Assembly: GCF_904846605.1 (NCBI RefSeq)
Contig: NZ_CAJHBI010000004.1
Span: forward strand, 1-64,000
Source of the DNA: Psychrobacter sp. 72-O-c
Lineage (GTDB): Bacteria > Pseudomonadota > Gammaproteobacteria > Pseudomonadales > Moraxellaceae
DNA length: 64,000 nt
Direction: 5' to 3'
The notes beneath the pieces were generated by a model, which was not told the origin of the DNA, did no database searches, and saw only the letters and a list, made by a program, of their open reading frames with translations. Below, piece by piece: positions 1 through 9,200 of the stretch; position 1 is the stretch's first letter, and each line of letters starts with the position of its first letter. Made by a program: the position numbers and the translations under genes.

Positions 1-2
1 GC

Positions 3-632
3 GATGGTAAGAGCAAGCTTGACCATTTAAAAGACATGCTACAGCACAGTATCGAGTACAAGCAGCTAGCATTTAAAACCGTGCTTATGGACAGCTGGTA
101 TGCCACCAAAGACATCATGCTCACCATTGATGGTTTGGATAAAATATTTTACTGTCCGCTTAAGAGCAACCGTTTGGTTGATGACTCCAAAGGACAACGA
201 GCTTATAGCGCAGTAAGTACTTTAGAATGGACAGAGGCAGAACAAGATAACGGCAAGTTGATTAAGATAAATAAGTTCCCTAAAGATTATAAAGTGCAAT
301 TGTTTCGGGTCGTGGTGAGTACTCACCGCACGGATTGGGTCGTCACCAACGATACCACTCAAGCTAATCGTAATGACGTACAACAGGTGTGCGCCATACG
401 CTGGAAGATTGAGCAGTTTCATAGAGAGATTAAGCAGCTAACGGGCATAGAGTCTAATCAGTGTCGTAAAGCTCGAATACAGCGCAACCATATCTGTTGT
501 TCTATATTGGTTTGGATATGCTTAACCAGACTCGCCAGACAAACAAGGCAAACGGTGTATCGATTAAAACATGGCTTACTTGATAACTACCTTTGCGAGC
601 AGTTACGCTCGCCTAGGCTGAAGGTTGCGTAA
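3..632 (+). CDS. DDE transposase, IS4/IS701-like, 5' end outside window
   Basis: The reading frame is open to the left window edge, so only about the last 210 residues are present. The segment MDSWYAT fits the second catalytic Asp of IS4-type DDE transposases. A downstream stretch containing IRWKIEQFHREIKQLTG fits the C-terminal Glu motif, followed by the Cys/Arg-rich tail usual in this family. The first catalytic Asp must lie upstream. The right inverted repeat of the element was not identified; it should lie between the stop codon and about 677. The assignment to transposase is firm, the exact IS family is not. Confidence 0.85.
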   Translation, partial: DGKSKLDHLKDMLQHSIEYKQLAFKTVLMDSWYATKDIMLTIDGLDKIFYCPLKSNRLVDDSKGQRAYSAVSTLEWTEAEQDNGKLIKINKFPKDYKVQLFRVVVSTHRTDWVVTNDTTQANRNDVQQVCAIRWKIEQFHREIKQLTGIESNQCRKARIQRNHICCSILVWICLTRLARQTRQTVYRLKHGLLDNYLCEQLRSPRLKVA

Positions 633-677
633 GTCCTAATAATATATGTAGTAATGACTTTCATTCAATACAAACCT

Positions 678-1877
678 TTAGAGCGCTTTAGCAAGATGCT
701 CATATATCATCAACTTAACACCATCACTCCCCTGTTGTGCATTATTTGGTATGCCATTGCTCAATAATGCCACAACGCCCCCTTGCTCATCGATAGCCAC
801 TAAGGACGATAGCCCTAGTAAATTACCATCTCGGTAATATACCGTTGCAGACTGCGGTGTTGGTTGATAAGGGAGCATCGCGTAGCCGTAACAGTCTCTA
901 AATTTGCTCATATCACAGGAGTTATCAGCATCTAATGATAATATATTCGGCGCAGGTTTCGCAGCCATTGCGTGCGCTTGCTGTGCCAGGTCAATCGCAT
1001 TACCTGACAGTCCAGCAGCCGAGGCCAACCCCTTATAATCAAATGCCGTATAAATATCACCAACACCCGTAATGCCGGTCTCGACATAATTATAAGAAAC
1101 TTCATCAGGCATCGCAGCATTTGAGATAAAGCGTAAGCTGCTATCAGCAAAGTTATACTGCTGCGCTATCACCTCTTTATAAGGCATATCATCATGCAGT
1201 CGACTGATAACTTCGCCTAATAGACAATAGCCCAAATTGGAATAGCTGGTCTTAGTATCAGGGATAAACCCAAGCTTAATCTCGTTAAGTCCTTTTAAAT
1301 TATCAGGGCAAATAGCCTGCCCAATACCGAACATATCCTGTCCGAATACACTATAACGATCAAATCCTGCACGATGCAATAATAACTGCCGAATAGTAAT
1401 CTGGTTGATATTAAGGTCTTTCGGCGCATTAATTTCAGTGATGATGTCAGACAGATTGGTATCTAGCGATAGCCTGTCATCCTTGATAAGGGCTAAAATC
1501 GCATCTGCTGTCCATAGCTTAGTGACGCTCGCATAGCGAAAGCGCGTCTGTTCGGTAATGGTATCTGATAGTAATGGATACTGGCCGATATAGCCATTTT
1601 CGCAGTGATGTAGCTGACCTTGGGGATCGATATAAGCAATTTGATTGGCTGGGGCATTATTATTGCGGCTTTGGGTGGTCACAATATCGGCCAGCCATGA
1701 CGGGCTGTCCTCACTACAGTTTATCGTAGCCACTGCTAGCTCTGCCCGTACCGGATAAGTCTGTAGCCACAATAGATTGCGCGCTAACGGATTGACATAA
1801 TAGTAGCTCGCTATCGCAAAGACAGCCATTATTAGTAATACGACTATAAAGTCGACCGCTTTAAGATTCCGAAACAT
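678..1877 (-). CDS. Serine beta-lactamase/class C-like hydrolase, membrane anchored
   Basis: Penicillin-binding-protein/beta-lactamase-fold serine hydrolase. SVTK supplies the SxxK nucleophile and lysine, and YSNLGYC the YxN motif. An N-terminal hydrophobic segment (VDFIVVLLIMAVFAIA) should anchor the catalytic domain in the periplasm. Family members include D-aminopeptidases, esterases and class C beta-lactamases, so the substrate is unknown and resistance should not be assumed. The frame stays open upstream to a TTG at 1943, but that TTG lies inside a terminator-like hairpin, so the ATG at 1877 is preferred; neither start has a good ribosome binding site. The gene lies between a transposase and a pilin gene. 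Confidence 0.75.
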   Translation of the reverse strand: MFRNLKAVDFIVVLLIMAVFAIASYYYVNPLARNLLWLQTYPVRAELAVATINCSEDSPSWLADIVTTQSRNNNAPANQIAYIDPQGQLHHCENGYIGQYPLLSDTITEQTRFRYASVTKLWTADAILALIKDDRLSLDTNLSDIITEINAPKDLNINQITIRQLLLHRAGFDRYSVFGQDMFGIGQAICPDNLKGLNEIKLGFIPDTKTSYSNLGYCLLGEVISRLHDDMPYKEVIAQQYNFADSSLRFISNAAMPDEVSYNYVETGITGVGDIYTAFDYKGLASAAGLSGNAIDLAQQAHAMAAKPAPNILSLDADNSCDMSKFRDCYGYAMLPYQPTPQSATVYYRDGNLLGLSSLVAIDEQGGVVALLSNGIPNNAQQGSDGVKLMIYEHLAKAL

Positions 1878-1925
1878 AGCTGTTTGCTTATAAGCATATA
1901 AAATGAGTAGTAAGGATATAATAGC

Positions 1926-1957
1926 AAAAAATAAGCCAAACAAAAGCTTGGCTTATT
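1926..1957 (-). terminator. Terminator downstream of pilin 1
   Basis: On the minus strand a 10-bp inverted repeat (AATAAGCCAA with TTGGCTTATT) and short loop are followed by a T run, about 70 bases after the pilin 1 stop codon. It overlaps the extended frame of the beta-lactamase-fold gene, which argues for that gene's internal ATG start. Confidence 0.65.
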
Positions 1958-2022
1958 ATTAAATGAGTGGAAGTAGTTACGTTAATTATCCACACTTGCT
2001 TGGTGTGCTATGCTAATAGCAT

Positions 2023-2547
2023 TTAAGGATGCAGTACAGCAATAGCAGTTAACGTAGGAGAGGTACATCCTGCAGGAATGAACCTAACCTCAGTAATATT
2101 AGTCTGACAAGCCCAACTACCAGGAATAGAAGTAGCAGCCGCAGCAACACTAGTAGTGTTGCGATGCCACTGGATGGTTTTACCCGATAATGCCGCTGCC
2201 GCACCAGTTCCGAACATACCTGAAATAACAGCACTGCCAGTAGTAGGTGCGATTACCACAGTAGGTTTATGATTTAATGCCACTTGAACAGCGGCACCAT
2301 TACCAGTATAAGTACCAGCTGCCGCACCTAGTAAGCTGGTCTCAGCGACGTTAAACCCACATTCATTACCATCAATTAGGCACAGCTCAACATGTGTTTT
2401 TATAGCCCCCATTTCACCAAGTACACGAGTCACCTGCGCTTTAGCAATATAGTTCTGGTACTGAGGAACCGCAATCGCTGCCAAAACACCGATAATAGCA
2501 ACAACAATCATTAGCTCAATTAGGGTAAACCCTTTTTGATTGTTCAT
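2023..2547 (-). CDS. Type IV pilin (pilin 1)
   Basis: Type IV prepilin, 174 residues. The short leader MNNQKG is cut before Phe in [18 protein letters not shown], the typical type III signal with Glu at mature position 5 followed by the hydrophobic polymerisation helix. The ATG at 2547 is chosen because it gives the canonical 6-residue leader and follows AAGAGAA; an in-frame upstream ATG would add 18 residues. Two cysteines near mature position 60 and two in the C-terminal third could form disulfides. The protein ends in HP and lacks the C-terminal serine of the second pilin. A sigma-54 promoter lies about 220 bases upstream. It could be a major or an alternative pilin. Confidence 0.85.
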   Translation of the reverse strand: MNNQKGFTLIELMIVVAIIGVLAAIAVPQYQNYIAKAQVTRVLGEMGAIKTHVELCLIDGNECGFNVAETSLLGAAAGTYTGNGAAVQVALNHKPTVVIAPTTGSAVISGMFGTGAAAALSGKTIQWHRNTTSVAAAATSIPGSWACQTNITEVRFIPAGCTSPTLTAIAVLHP

Positions 2548-2763
2548 AAATATTCTCTTATAATTAATTGATAAATTCGTACTGTAATAATAACTGCTCA
2601 TTAATAATGCTATGGTTTATGCAATTATATTATTCAAATCTTAAGCTTTAATCAAAACATTGATTAGTTAATGAGTTATCGAAATGAGAGTGTTTTAAAC
2701 GTTAGGATAATATAAGCGATATCAGGTTATCAATAGTTGTCTAGTACTGTATATAACATGTGC

Positions 2764-2779
2764 TGCATATATCGTGCCA
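2764..2779 (-). promoter_or_regulatory. Sigma-54 (-24/-12) promoter for pilin 1
   Basis: The minus strand reads TGGCACGATATATGCA. GG and GC sit at positions 2-3 and 14-15, the spacing of the RpoN consensus TGGCACG-N4-TTGCW. The predicted transcript start is near 2752, giving a leader of about 200 bases. No PilR site was identified. Confidence 0.65.
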
Positions 2780-2891
2780 CTATTACCCACTCTTTTGTTT
2801 TATAGTTAATAAAACCGCCAAACATGATTTTGGCTGTCTAGATAAGGTGCTCGGTAAGATACCCAACCCACATTTGCTATACGAGCGCTAT

Positions 2892-4214
2892 CTACCATAA
2901 CTGGTAACCATATACCCAAAAACGAGGTGGAGTAAGCGGTGTGCCCGGTAAAAAAGAACTGGTATTGGTAAACAAGTAAATAAACCAAATAGTAAGTGAT
3001 AAATAAATAATTAACGGTAAAATATTATCTATGGCCTTTTTTTGCTGTACTACTTTATTAAAATGGTGAGCGTGCGAAAATTCAGGATTTTTTAGTAAAA
3101 AAACGAACAGCCACAACAGAGCTATTTGGGTAACAGGATATATATGAACGCCTGATAAAGACATATCGATACTTATTGCTAATAAAGCGGCAATAACAAA
3201 ATAGTTTTGCTTTAAGTCCCAATTTATATTCTTAGCGACTTTAAATATAATAAAAGCTAAAAAACCAAAACCAATGAGCCCTGTTTCAGTCAACACTTGG
3301 ATAAACAAGTTATGTGGATGGGCAGCTATATTTGGATATTTATCCAGCTGATAAAAGCCACATCCAAATAGTGGATGTTGTGACCAGCATTGAAAGGCGT
3401 TTATCCACAAATCATAGCGATCACTTCTAGTATCTCTCGCTATCCGTAGACTGGTGACACTGGTATTGGCTGTATAAGTGACTATTATATAAGTCAACCA
3501 TGACATAGCATACATTAAGACAAGCCGCCACCGAGCACGACGATGAAATAGGCTTATAATAGCAATAAACACCGTATAAGCTAAAGTGACTGAGCGCCCG
3601 CCATCTAACAGTACCGCTAGAAATGCCAAGAATAAGAATAGTAAATATAAAAATCGATACTGCTTTTCAGTCAAATAAAACCAGACGGCAAAAACAGAAA
3701 TAATTAAAAAATAACTGTCATAAACGCGCATATTCCATGGCAATGGATACCAAATAGGAGAATATTTACCCGTGTCTATATAATTCCATAATGCTACTGG
3801 CAACAATAAAAAAATTAATAAGCTCGATAGTACAATAAGCTTTGACAGTAAGGGTTGATAATTTAAAAGATAAAAGCTCTTGTATAATAAATAAACTAGC
3901 AGCACATCATTTAGCACAAATATAGGCTGCTGCCAAAAAAAGCTACCAAACGCGATAAAAGCAAAAAACAGCAATTCTAATTTAGTAATAAATAATCGTC
4001 TATAACACCAGGTACTTACCCCTATTACTAATAGCAGTGTGACCTGAAAAACTCTAAATTCATTATAAGAATCATGGCCGCTACCTGTATTCATTCCCAA
4101 TATAAACAATAAAAAATATAGCCCTATCGATAATTCTTTATTAAATAACAGCCTAACAGACTTAATAAATGTCTGAAGCTTATGCTGTTTACTTAAAGGG
4201 TTTTTGTTGTACAT
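2892..4214 (-). CDS. tfpO: O-antigen-ligase-type pilin glycosyltransferase (TfpO/PglL-like)
   Basis: Polytopic inner-membrane protein of 440 residues with about ten or more hydrophobic helices and a Wzy_C/O-antigen ligase region around residues 280-350 (HPLFGCGFYQLD, then AAHPHNLFIQVLTETG). Such enzymes move a lipid-linked glycan to a protein in the periplasm. Its place 93 bases downstream of a pilin ending in serine matches pilA-tfpO in Acinetobacter and pilA-pilO in Pseudomonas aeruginosa, which supports a pilin-specific role. The last about 24 residues look odd: another frame continues to 2806 with more protein-like sequence, and the two frames overlap at a run of six T. A frameshift is likely. 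A WaaL-type O-antigen ligase is the alternative. Confidence 0.75.
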   Translation of the reverse strand: MYNKNPLSKQHKLQTFIKSVRLLFNKELSIGLYFLLFILGMNTGSGHDSYNEFRVFQVTLLLVIGVSTWCYRRLFITKLELLFFAFIAFGSFFWQQPIFVLNDVLLVYLLYKSFYLLNYQPLLSKLIVLSSLLIFLLLPVALWNYIDTGKYSPIWYPLPWNMRVYDSYFLIISVFAVWFYLTEKQYRFLYLLFLFLAFLAVLLDGGRSVTLAYTVFIAIISLFHRRARWRLVLMYAMSWLTYIIVTYTANTSVTSLRIARDTRSDRYDLWINAFQCWSQHPLFGCGFYQLDKYPNIAAHPHNLFIQVLTETGLIGFGFLAFIIFKVAKNINWDLKQNYFVIAALLAISIDMSLSGVHIYPVTQIALLWLFVFLLKNPEFSHAHHFNKVVQQKKAIDNILPLIIYLSLTIWFIYLFTNTSSFLPGTPLTPPRFWVYGYQLW

Positions 4215-4241
4215 AGCGTGTTAAACCATATTTAAGAATAT

Positions 4242-4273
4242 AAAAAAAGCCAAACATCATGTTTGGCTTTTTT
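4242..4273. terminator. Terminator/attenuator between pilin 2 and tfpO
   Basis: Near-perfect inverted repeat (AAAAAGCCAAACA with TGTTTGGCTTTTT) with A/T runs on both sides, between the pilin 2 stop and the tfpO start. It should limit readthrough from the strong pilin promoter, so tfpO would be expressed at a lower level. Confidence 0.75.
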
Positions 4274-4307
4274 GGATAATGTAATGGAATAAAACCTTAA
4301 TCTACAC

Positions 4308-4754
4308 TTACGATGCGAATGATTTAGGTAAAAGCTCATCATCGACCGTAGTAGCAGTATCATCGATAGCCAGAGTACCATTATTATTTAAACCAGCCTC
4401 GATTACAAGATCTGCTAATTGACTGGATACACCTGTACCCTTGAATAGATAGCTCATTGTACAGCCAGTTGCTGCTGTTGGATTAGAATCTTGAGCAACT
4501 GCACCACCAATTGTCAAAACACCATACTTACCATTAACTGTATTTTGGGTATCATCATCAGTATTAGTACAGCTATTGTTTTGTAAGTTAGAATTAATAG
4601 TTGTTTTCGCGCCACCCATCAAGGTGAATGCTTCTGCCGCTTGTGATTTAGCAATATAATTCTGATAAGCCGGAATAGCAATCGCAGCCAAAATACCGAT
4701 AATGGCGATAACGATCATTAGTTCGATTAGGGTAAAACCTTTTTGAGCGTTCAT
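4308..4754 (-). CDS. pilA: Type IV pilin (pilin 2) with C-terminal serine
   Basis: Prepilin of 148 residues. The leader MNAQKG precedes [20 protein letters not shown], with Glu at mature position 5. The start is set by AAGGAG 7-8 bases before the ATG; an upstream in-frame Met would give an atypical leader. One cysteine pair (SNLQNNSC and TGCTMSY) is present. The protein ends in KSFAS; a terminal serine is the glycosylation site used by TfpO/PilO enzymes, and a TfpO-like gene follows. With a sigma-54 promoter and a strong RBS this is the better candidate for the major pilin. Confidence 0.88.
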   Translation of the reverse strand: MNAQKGFTLIELMIVIAIIGILAAIAIPAYQNYIAKSQAAEAFTLMGGAKTTINSNLQNNSCTNTDDDTQNTVNGKYGVLTIGGAVAQDSNPTAATGCTMSYLFKGTGVSSQLADLVIEAGLNNNGTLAIDDTATTVDDELLPKSFAS

Positions 4755-4891
4755 AAGAACTCCTTTGGGATAGAATAACGACAGTATCATAAACGCTCAT
4801 TAGCGTATTGGCAACTGTCTGCCAGTTATAAATATTGTGGATGACAGCCGAGGTTAATAATTTAACCTTCTGACTGGTTTGTTGTTATTGT

Positions 4892-4907
4892 TGCAGATAA
4901 TGTGCCA
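4892..4907 (-). promoter_or_regulatory. Sigma-54 (-24/-12) promoter for pilin 2
   Basis: The minus strand reads TGGCACATTATCTGCA, with GG and GC spaced as in the RpoN consensus. It lies about 140 bases before the pilin 2 start codon. pilA is RpoN/PilR-dependent in Pseudomonas and relatives. The remaining intergenic sequence up to 5205 shows no gene. Confidence 0.75.
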
Positions 4908-5205
4908 ACTTTTTGACATTATTAGGTAATTTCTTAATAGATAAGCGTCATAACCTTTAACTTAAGAGTCATATTAGATTTTTATACCATTAATAGTAGA
5001 TATTAGTACAGGACCACTCTACTTGGGTACCTATTGAGACAGTATTTATCGTTTTCTAGTTATTATTGATGATGATGATTTCTGTTTATTGACCAATGTT
5101 GCCTATTCGTTGCTGCAAATTGTCACTTTAGGTAAGTTGTAAGCGCTTATCGTAACTCTACCTGACGTTTTTTGTCAGACGTGCTCTAGATATTATAGCT
5201 TAGGA

Positions 5206-5694
5206 TTAGTTCCAGTTATTGCCGGTGCAAGGAGTCACGGTTGTTCGACATTTAACACCTAGATAACTCAAAGTGAGATTACCATCATTTTCCATTTGGC
5301 CATCTTCGGGCGTGGCTGTGATTGTCCATAAAGAAGTAAGCGGGTCAGGCGTAAAACTGACATTATAAAGGGGATTCTGCTTTGGATAGTCGCCGCCCAA
5401 TCCTGTGATTAATGCATTGCTATACGTTCCTTGTGCCAGTTTGCGGCTTTGAATTTGGGCGGCAACATTCTGTAGTTCACTCATCATATCGACGCGTTTA
5501 GTCTTAATAACATATTGCTGATAACTTGGATAAGCAAAAGCGGCTAGTATGCCGATGATAGCAACTACTATCATCATCTCAATCAGGGTGAAGCCATGTT
5601 GGGGCTTTGGTGTATTGAAGGCTTTTAATGTCATCATAAGTGTAGTTACCTCACTATTATCATTACTACCCTTAGTTCTTTTTGACGATAGCAT
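5206..5694 (-). CDS. pilE: PilE-like minor pilin (downstream copy)
   Basis: Minor type IV pilin of about 162 residues. [30 protein letters not shown] is the prepilin cleavage site and polymerisation helix; the C-terminus carries a cysteine pair ([10 protein letters not shown]). The start at 5694 overlaps the preceding stop as TAATG and has AGGAGAG 8 bases upstream, which suggests translational coupling but gives a long leader of about 35 residues. An internal ATG pair at 5640/5637 behind GAGGT would give a more usual leader of about 15. Last gene of the minor pilin operon; corresponds in position to the pilE/comF-type pilins of Acinetobacter. Confidence 0.82.
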   Translation of the reverse strand: MLSSKRTKGSNDNSEVTTLMMTLKAFNTPKPQHGFTLIEMMIVVAIIGILAAFAYPSYQQYVIKTKRVDMMSELQNVAAQIQSRKLAQGTYSNALITGLGGDYPKQNPLYNVSFTPDPLTSLWTITATPEDGQMENDGNLTLSYLGVKCRTTVTPCTGNNWN

Positions 5695-6248
5695 TACCAG
5701 CTCTCCTGATTTGTACCGCAATCATCATCGTCAATCTCGACATCATTTTTACTTTGACAACGCAATCCAGTGCTGGTCATCATCATAAGATTCTCACCTG
5801 TGTTTGCTGTAGGTGTATTAGGTTCAGCGAGCATCTTCCATGTGCGACCAGTGGCCAATTCCGTAGAGACTAGTGAACTGCCAGTACTGACACCATCGAC
5901 CAAGGTAATCTGGTAACGATAAGTATCAGAACCGCTACCATCGGGTATATATATAGTTTGGTTGTCATTTTCAGCATAGCTGTATGTAACACTATTATCG
6001 TCGCTATTGACAACTTGAGGGATAAACCCCTTATAGCTCAAAGTCTTTGCCCGCCAGCGCTCTAGCTGTATCTGCAATTGCAACATTTTAGCCTGTGCTT
6101 CACGTTCAGCGTTCATGACCACGTAGCGGCGATAGCTGGGAATAGCGAAAGCGGCGAGGACAGCGATAATTATCACGATAATCATCATCTCAATTAACGT
6201 AAAGCCTCGGCGGCTGCTATGCAATGGCGCACGTACTGGCTTGATCAT
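5694..6248 (-). CDS. pilE: PilE-like minor pilin (upstream copy)
   Basis: Minor pilin of 184 residues with a basic leader ending RRG before [20 protein letters not shown]. The helix continues into a Glu/Arg-rich segment and a globular domain with two cysteines near the C-terminus (LRCQSK and DDDCGT). It follows pilY1 by 38 bases and overlaps the next pilin by one base, as expected for a co-transcribed unit. Minor pilins of this kind prime pilus assembly and may help DNA uptake. Compare comE in Acinetobacter, which occupies the same position after the PilY1 homologue comB. Confidence 0.82.
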   Translation of the reverse strand: MIKPVRAPLHSSRRGFTLIEMMIIVIIIAVLAAFAIPSYRRYVVMNAEREAQAKMLQLQIQLERWRAKTLSYKGFIPQVVNSDDNSVTYSYAENDNQTIYIPDGSGSDTYRYQITLVDGVSTGSSLVSTELATGRTWKMLAEPNTPTANTGENLMMMTSTGLRCQSKNDVEIDDDDCGTNQESW

Positions 6249-6286
6249 ATGCCGCGTCCTATTATAAAGTCATGAGTCATCAGAAA

Positions 6287-9200
6287 TTACTGCTGGCGCT
6301 CATACCAAGCCCGTGGCTGTAGGGTATAGCGCTCGTTAAAGATATATTCAGAGCCACTACCATCACCGCCTCCCACATAGTCGACCCTATTGTCCGTATC
6401 TATACGCTCTTCTAGCGTGGTCGTACCGATTAATACCTTTAGATTGGTATTGTCTTTATTAAATGCTCCCAGCGCTAGTTCTTGGATACCTTGACCGGCA
6501 GGAATAAAACCACCAGTACCTGTTATTGAAGTTGTATCCATACAGACACCATAAGGCAAGCAATAAAGTTGGCGTTCTGAGCCGCCCACTATTCTAGCTG
6601 AGCAGCTATTAGGTGTGCCGTACTGCTTTTCAGGGTTATAAACCGTGGTATATAGCAAGCTATTGATCACTGCACTATCACCAAGGCCTTTATTATACTT
6701 CACATTATTTTTTCCATCGAAGCGGATCAGCGGATAGTACCAGCCTTTATTTATACCAGTTGTTGTACCAGTAATCATACTTGCTTTAGCCGTATTTTTG
6801 ACATTTTCAGTTGGGGTATTACCAAGCGTGGCAGCTAAATTGATCAACTTATCGTTGTTCAAGTTTTCTATGCTGAGCGTAGAAGTCGTATATAGATCGC
6901 TCCTAGTCACATCACTATCAATGATACCGTAAACACGGTTAGCAGTAGCATTAGTCTTACGTAGTTCAGATAATGGTGAACTACGGTTGCCAGAGATGAT
7001 ATTCACTAGCGCAAAAAGCTTACCGTTATCCGGACCGCTCTCTCTGCGGTAAAAGCTCACGATTGGACGTTCATAAAAGCGATAAGCAAATTTATCTTCT
7101 TCAACATCAGCACTAGCGTTTAAGATGCGAATGGCAGGTCTAGCTAAGAAGTTATCTACCTCTGTAAAACCAAACTTGTTAGAACGTGCGTTTTGTAGAT
7201 CGATACGGAAGACTTGGCCGCCTAAATCAGCGGCGTATATATGATCGGTCAGCCCATCATTATCTCTATCGAGTACGGTGATCTCACCAACGACACTATG
7301 AATCATAGCATCTGTTTTAACATTTTTTAACAAGCTATCTGCACCACTGGTTGACCAGATTAGCTCGCCTGTTTTAGCCTCAATCATATAAATGGCATTG
7401 CCCTTTGCAGGAGCAACAGTAGTGGGCACATAATCATCCTCTTCATAAGCCATATCATAGCCACCTCCGAAGATCAGCACATCAGTAGGATTCACATCAT
7501 CTTTTTTTAAGCGAATTTTGGCAGCGGTCGGTTTACTCCAAATCTGTCCTAAACGCTCAAAGCCTTTTTCATTAGACTTATTACTAGCTGCAGAGCTTAG
7601 ACCATTTCTGGTAATACTGAAGAGAATCTTTGGAGCAGAGTCAGTTAAGTCATTAATTTTAGAGATATCTAGACCATAAAAGGCTTCACCGCCCATCCGT
7701 AGACCACCGTAGGCAAACATACCTTTTTTCCCTGACTGATCAACAGTGACTTTTTTTGGAGTAGAATCTAAATCATATTTATAATCGGTCACTACCAACC
7801 ATGGTGCATCAACCCCAAAATAAGGACTACCGGTCTTATTATCATCACGTGTAGAATTATTAACCAAGGCTTCTGGCTGATTTGTTAACATAATCTTAGG
7901 GATAATGGCTACTTTCTCTTCACCATCTTCAGCATCAGCTAAATGCAACGCACCATCCATAGAGCCAAACAGTACATAGTCATCGCGAGAAGCAGTTATT
8001 CGACCATTAGCATCTAGAGTAGCATTATAAGAGATAGCAGTAGGTGTTGAATGCACAACTCCGCCCAACACTCTAATGTCATCAGTTGGCTGAATTAGTG
8101 TTAGATTACTTATCTTTGTATCAGCATCAGTATCAGCATCTGAAATCAGATCTATCTGCTCATCATCATATATTGCTTCTTCAAAACCCAAGAAACTCAG
8201 CAAGCGACGTTTATTTAGCTCAGTATAGGTAGCAGTATCTTGTAAGAGATTAAAGCCTACCGGTTTACCATCACTATTGACACTCAACTCACGTAGTATT
8301 GGTTTTTTAGGATTTGCATTGGCATCCTTATAGTCTTCGACATATATTTTACGTACACTACTAAGACCCGATTTTGGTGTACTCAGCTGAGCATAGACAC
8401 CACCTGCGCTAATATCATTGTTAGCAACAATTCCTTTAGAATTCTGGAAATCTGCTGTTTGCCATATGTCTTGGGTTGTACTACTAAGATCACCGGCGAC
8501 ATTTTTATATAGCTTTTCGCCCCCATTGCCAAATAGCGTACCTTGGTTTAGATTGTACTTCTTCAAATTACCTTTCCATATGCTGGCGCTTGAACCTACA
8601 TCTGGTGCGAGCATCGGAAGATAAGCATACGGTAATTGATTGGACGCCCGATATGGATCACTTGGAATAGTAATGGTCCCTGAGGGAGCAGAAGGTAAAG
8701 TTTGATCTAGATCGCTAACAAATGTGGTAATGCTTTCAATAATGTCTTCTGTAGAACTCGCTGAATAAAATCCTCCTTTACCAAATACTCCTACACTTGT
8801 CGGTAAATCATCATGTGGTTTTGCACCCCAGTTACAAGCATTTTTTGCATCTATGTTTTCTATGTTGTTGCAATTATAAAAATCAGAAGTTCTTTGTATG
8901 CCTTTTGAGTCGAGATAGGAAAGCCTGCGAATCACTTGATTTTCTTTAGACTTGCCTGCATCCGCAACTCTATCTACCTCAAAGTAAGAACCAAAACCAA
9001 CGACTGCAGTTAGGATTTTTTTATTTGCACCCAAAGGGTTGAGTGTTGCACTACGTAAGGCTTTAGAAAATTCACCAACTTCAGCCATACCTTTGCTACC
9101 ACTACTAGGTAATGTGCCTGTGGTCGGTATAGTAAAGGAGTTGCCTTTAGTTCCTAATGCAGACTTCATTAGTGGTAAAGGATTAGATGCGTTATTTGGT

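Noticed and set aside
678..1877. Antibiotic-resistance beta-lactamase
   Set aside because: Only the general SxxK and YxN motifs of the fold are visible; many such proteins are esterases or peptidases.
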